This document shows positions 5,901 through 6,813 of a DNA stretch of 6,813 bases, piece after piece (the stretch's first letter is position 1; the number at the start of each line of letters is the position of its first letter). Below the pieces are notes generated by a model, which was not told where the DNA came from, made no database searches, and saw only the letters and a list, made by a program, of their open reading frames with translations. The translations under genes and the position numbers were made by a program. Source of the stretch: Streptosporangiaceae bacterium (lineage in GTDB: Bacteria > Actinomycetota > Actinomycetes > Streptosporangiales > Streptosporangiaceae); assembly GCA_030039095.1 (NCBI GenBank), contig JASHQP010000114.1, positions 1-6,813 of the forward strand, in the 5' to 3' direction.

Positions 5901-6813
5901 GCGGCGAGCTGGCCATCGAGGCGGTGGCCATCAGCAAGGACTTCCGGCTCGGCCACGCTGCCGTGCTGCACGCGGTGCGCGGCGTGTCGCTCGCGCTGCA
6001 GCGGGGGACGGTGGTGGCGCTGGTCGGCGAGAGCGGCTCGGGCAAGTCGACCGTCGCCCGGCTGCTCGCCGGGCAGGAGCGGCTCACCTCGGGCGAGATC
6101 CGCCTGGACGGAAACCCGGTCGACCCGTCGGCCCGGCGGTCCTTCCGGCGCTACAAGAGCGCTGTCCAGCTGGTGTTCCAGGACCCGTTCTCGTCGCTGA
6201 ACCCGGTGCACACGGTGCGCCATCACCTGGAGCGCCCGGTGCGGCTGCACCAGCGCCCCGCCTCGCGGGCCGCGGTGGCGGCCGAAGTAGACGCGCTGCT
6301 GGAGCAGGTGCGGCTGACCCCGGCCGGCCAGTTCAGCGGGAAATACCCGCACGAGCTGTCCGGCGGCCAGCGGCAGCGGGTGTCGTTCGCCCGCGCGCTC
6401 GCGGCCAGGCCCGCCGTGCTCCTGGCCGACGAGCCCGTCTCCATGCTGGACGTCTCGATCCGGCTCGAGATGCTGAGCCTGCTGGGCGACCTGCGCAGAC
6501 GTTTCCAGCTGGCATTGCTGTACATCACGCACGACATCGCGTCCGCGCGCTACTTCGCCGACGACGTGCTGGTCATGTACGCGGGAGAGATCGTCGAGCG
6601 CGGCCCGGCCGAGGAGCTGACCCAGCGCCCGGCACATCCATACACGCAGCTGCTCGTTGCGTCCGCGCCCGACCCCGACAACTTCGGCGCCGGGCTGCGC
6701 GGCCCCCGCCGGGCCGGCAGCGCCGCGGCCCCAGCGGACCGGGGCTGCCCGTTCAGCCCGAAGTGCCCGCTCGCCGTCGGCCGCTGCCGCGAAGAAGCCC
6801 GGCGCTGCTGCCC
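5897..6813 (+). CDS. Opp/Dpp-type ABC transporter ATPase (OppF/DppF-like), 3' end beyond window
   Basis: The frame stays open from ATG 5897 to the window edge, giving 305 complete codons plus two bases; OppF proteins usually run to about 320-350, so little is missing. Motifs: Walker A GESGSGKST (44-52), Q-loop FQDPFSSLNP with Gln95, signature LSGGQRQR (154-161), Walker B VLLADEP (174-180) with Glu179, D-loop MLD (183-185) and switch His212 in ITHD. The Opp C-terminal extension starts at HPYTQLLV (247-254) and carries Cys284, 290, 297, 304 and 305. The ATG overlaps the previous TGA (ATGA), and AGGAG at 5884-5888 lies eight bases upstream. Both ATPases look catalytically competent, as expected for an OppDF heterodimer. 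The substrate is not set by this subunit; sugar import is inferred from the neighbours. Confidence 0.94.
   Translation, partial: MSGELAIEAVAISKDFRLGHAAVLHAVRGVSLALQRGTVVALVGESGSGKSTVARLLAGQERLTSGEIRLDGNPVDPSARRSFRRYKSAVQLVFQDPFSSLNPVHTVRHHLERPVRLHQRPASRAAVAAEVDALLEQVRLTPAGQFSGKYPHELSGGQRQRVSFARALAARPAVLLADEPVSMLDVSIRLEMLSLLGDLRRRFQLALLYITHDIASARYFADDVLVMYAGEIVERGPAEELTQRPAHPYTQLLVASAPDPDNFGAGLRGPRRAGSAAAPADRGCPFSPKCPLAVGRCREEARRCC

Overview
The window is very GC-rich, and its genes end almost every codon in G or C. This composition, the GTG starts and the protein styles point to a high-GC actinobacterium; I cannot name the genus from the sequence. It is a compact chromosomal-style carbohydrate-uptake locus: one GH1 beta-glycosidase gene on the minus strand, and five co-directional plus-strand genes for a LacI-family regulator and an Opp/Dpp-type ABC transporter. 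I see no mobile element, tRNA, rRNA or CRISPR.

Layout: 1-63 is a 17-bp GC-rich tandem repeat that runs off the left edge. 72-1496 (minus) is an intracellular family 1 glycoside hydrolase with both catalytic glutamates. 1497-1694 is the divergent control region. Its only AT-rich stretch carries two identical 16-bp copies of a LacI/CcpA-like operator 22 bp apart, lying across predicted promoters in both directions. 1695-2852 is the LacI-family regulator. 2861-3844 and 3844-4833 are the two permeases, and 4830-5900 and 5897-6813 are the two ATPases; the last is cut by the window end. The transporter genes are joined by three 4-bp ATGA overlaps, and the regulator is only 8 bp upstream of the first permease, so all five are probably one transcript.

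How it probably works (inference): the transporter imports a beta-linked di- or oligosaccharide, and the leaderless GH1 enzyme hydrolyses it in the cytoplasm. The regulator binds the twin operator and holds both promoters off until the sugar or a derivative releases it, which would also make it autoregulatory. The transporter's family is usually annotated as peptide/nickel, but its position next to a GH1 enzyme and a LacI regulator argues for sugar. No solute-binding protein is present in the window; it would have to lie past 6813 or elsewhere. I do not see a wholly new system. The most interesting parts are the shared promoter/operator architecture, the cre-like operator, and the use of an Opp-type rather than a CebEFG-type importer.
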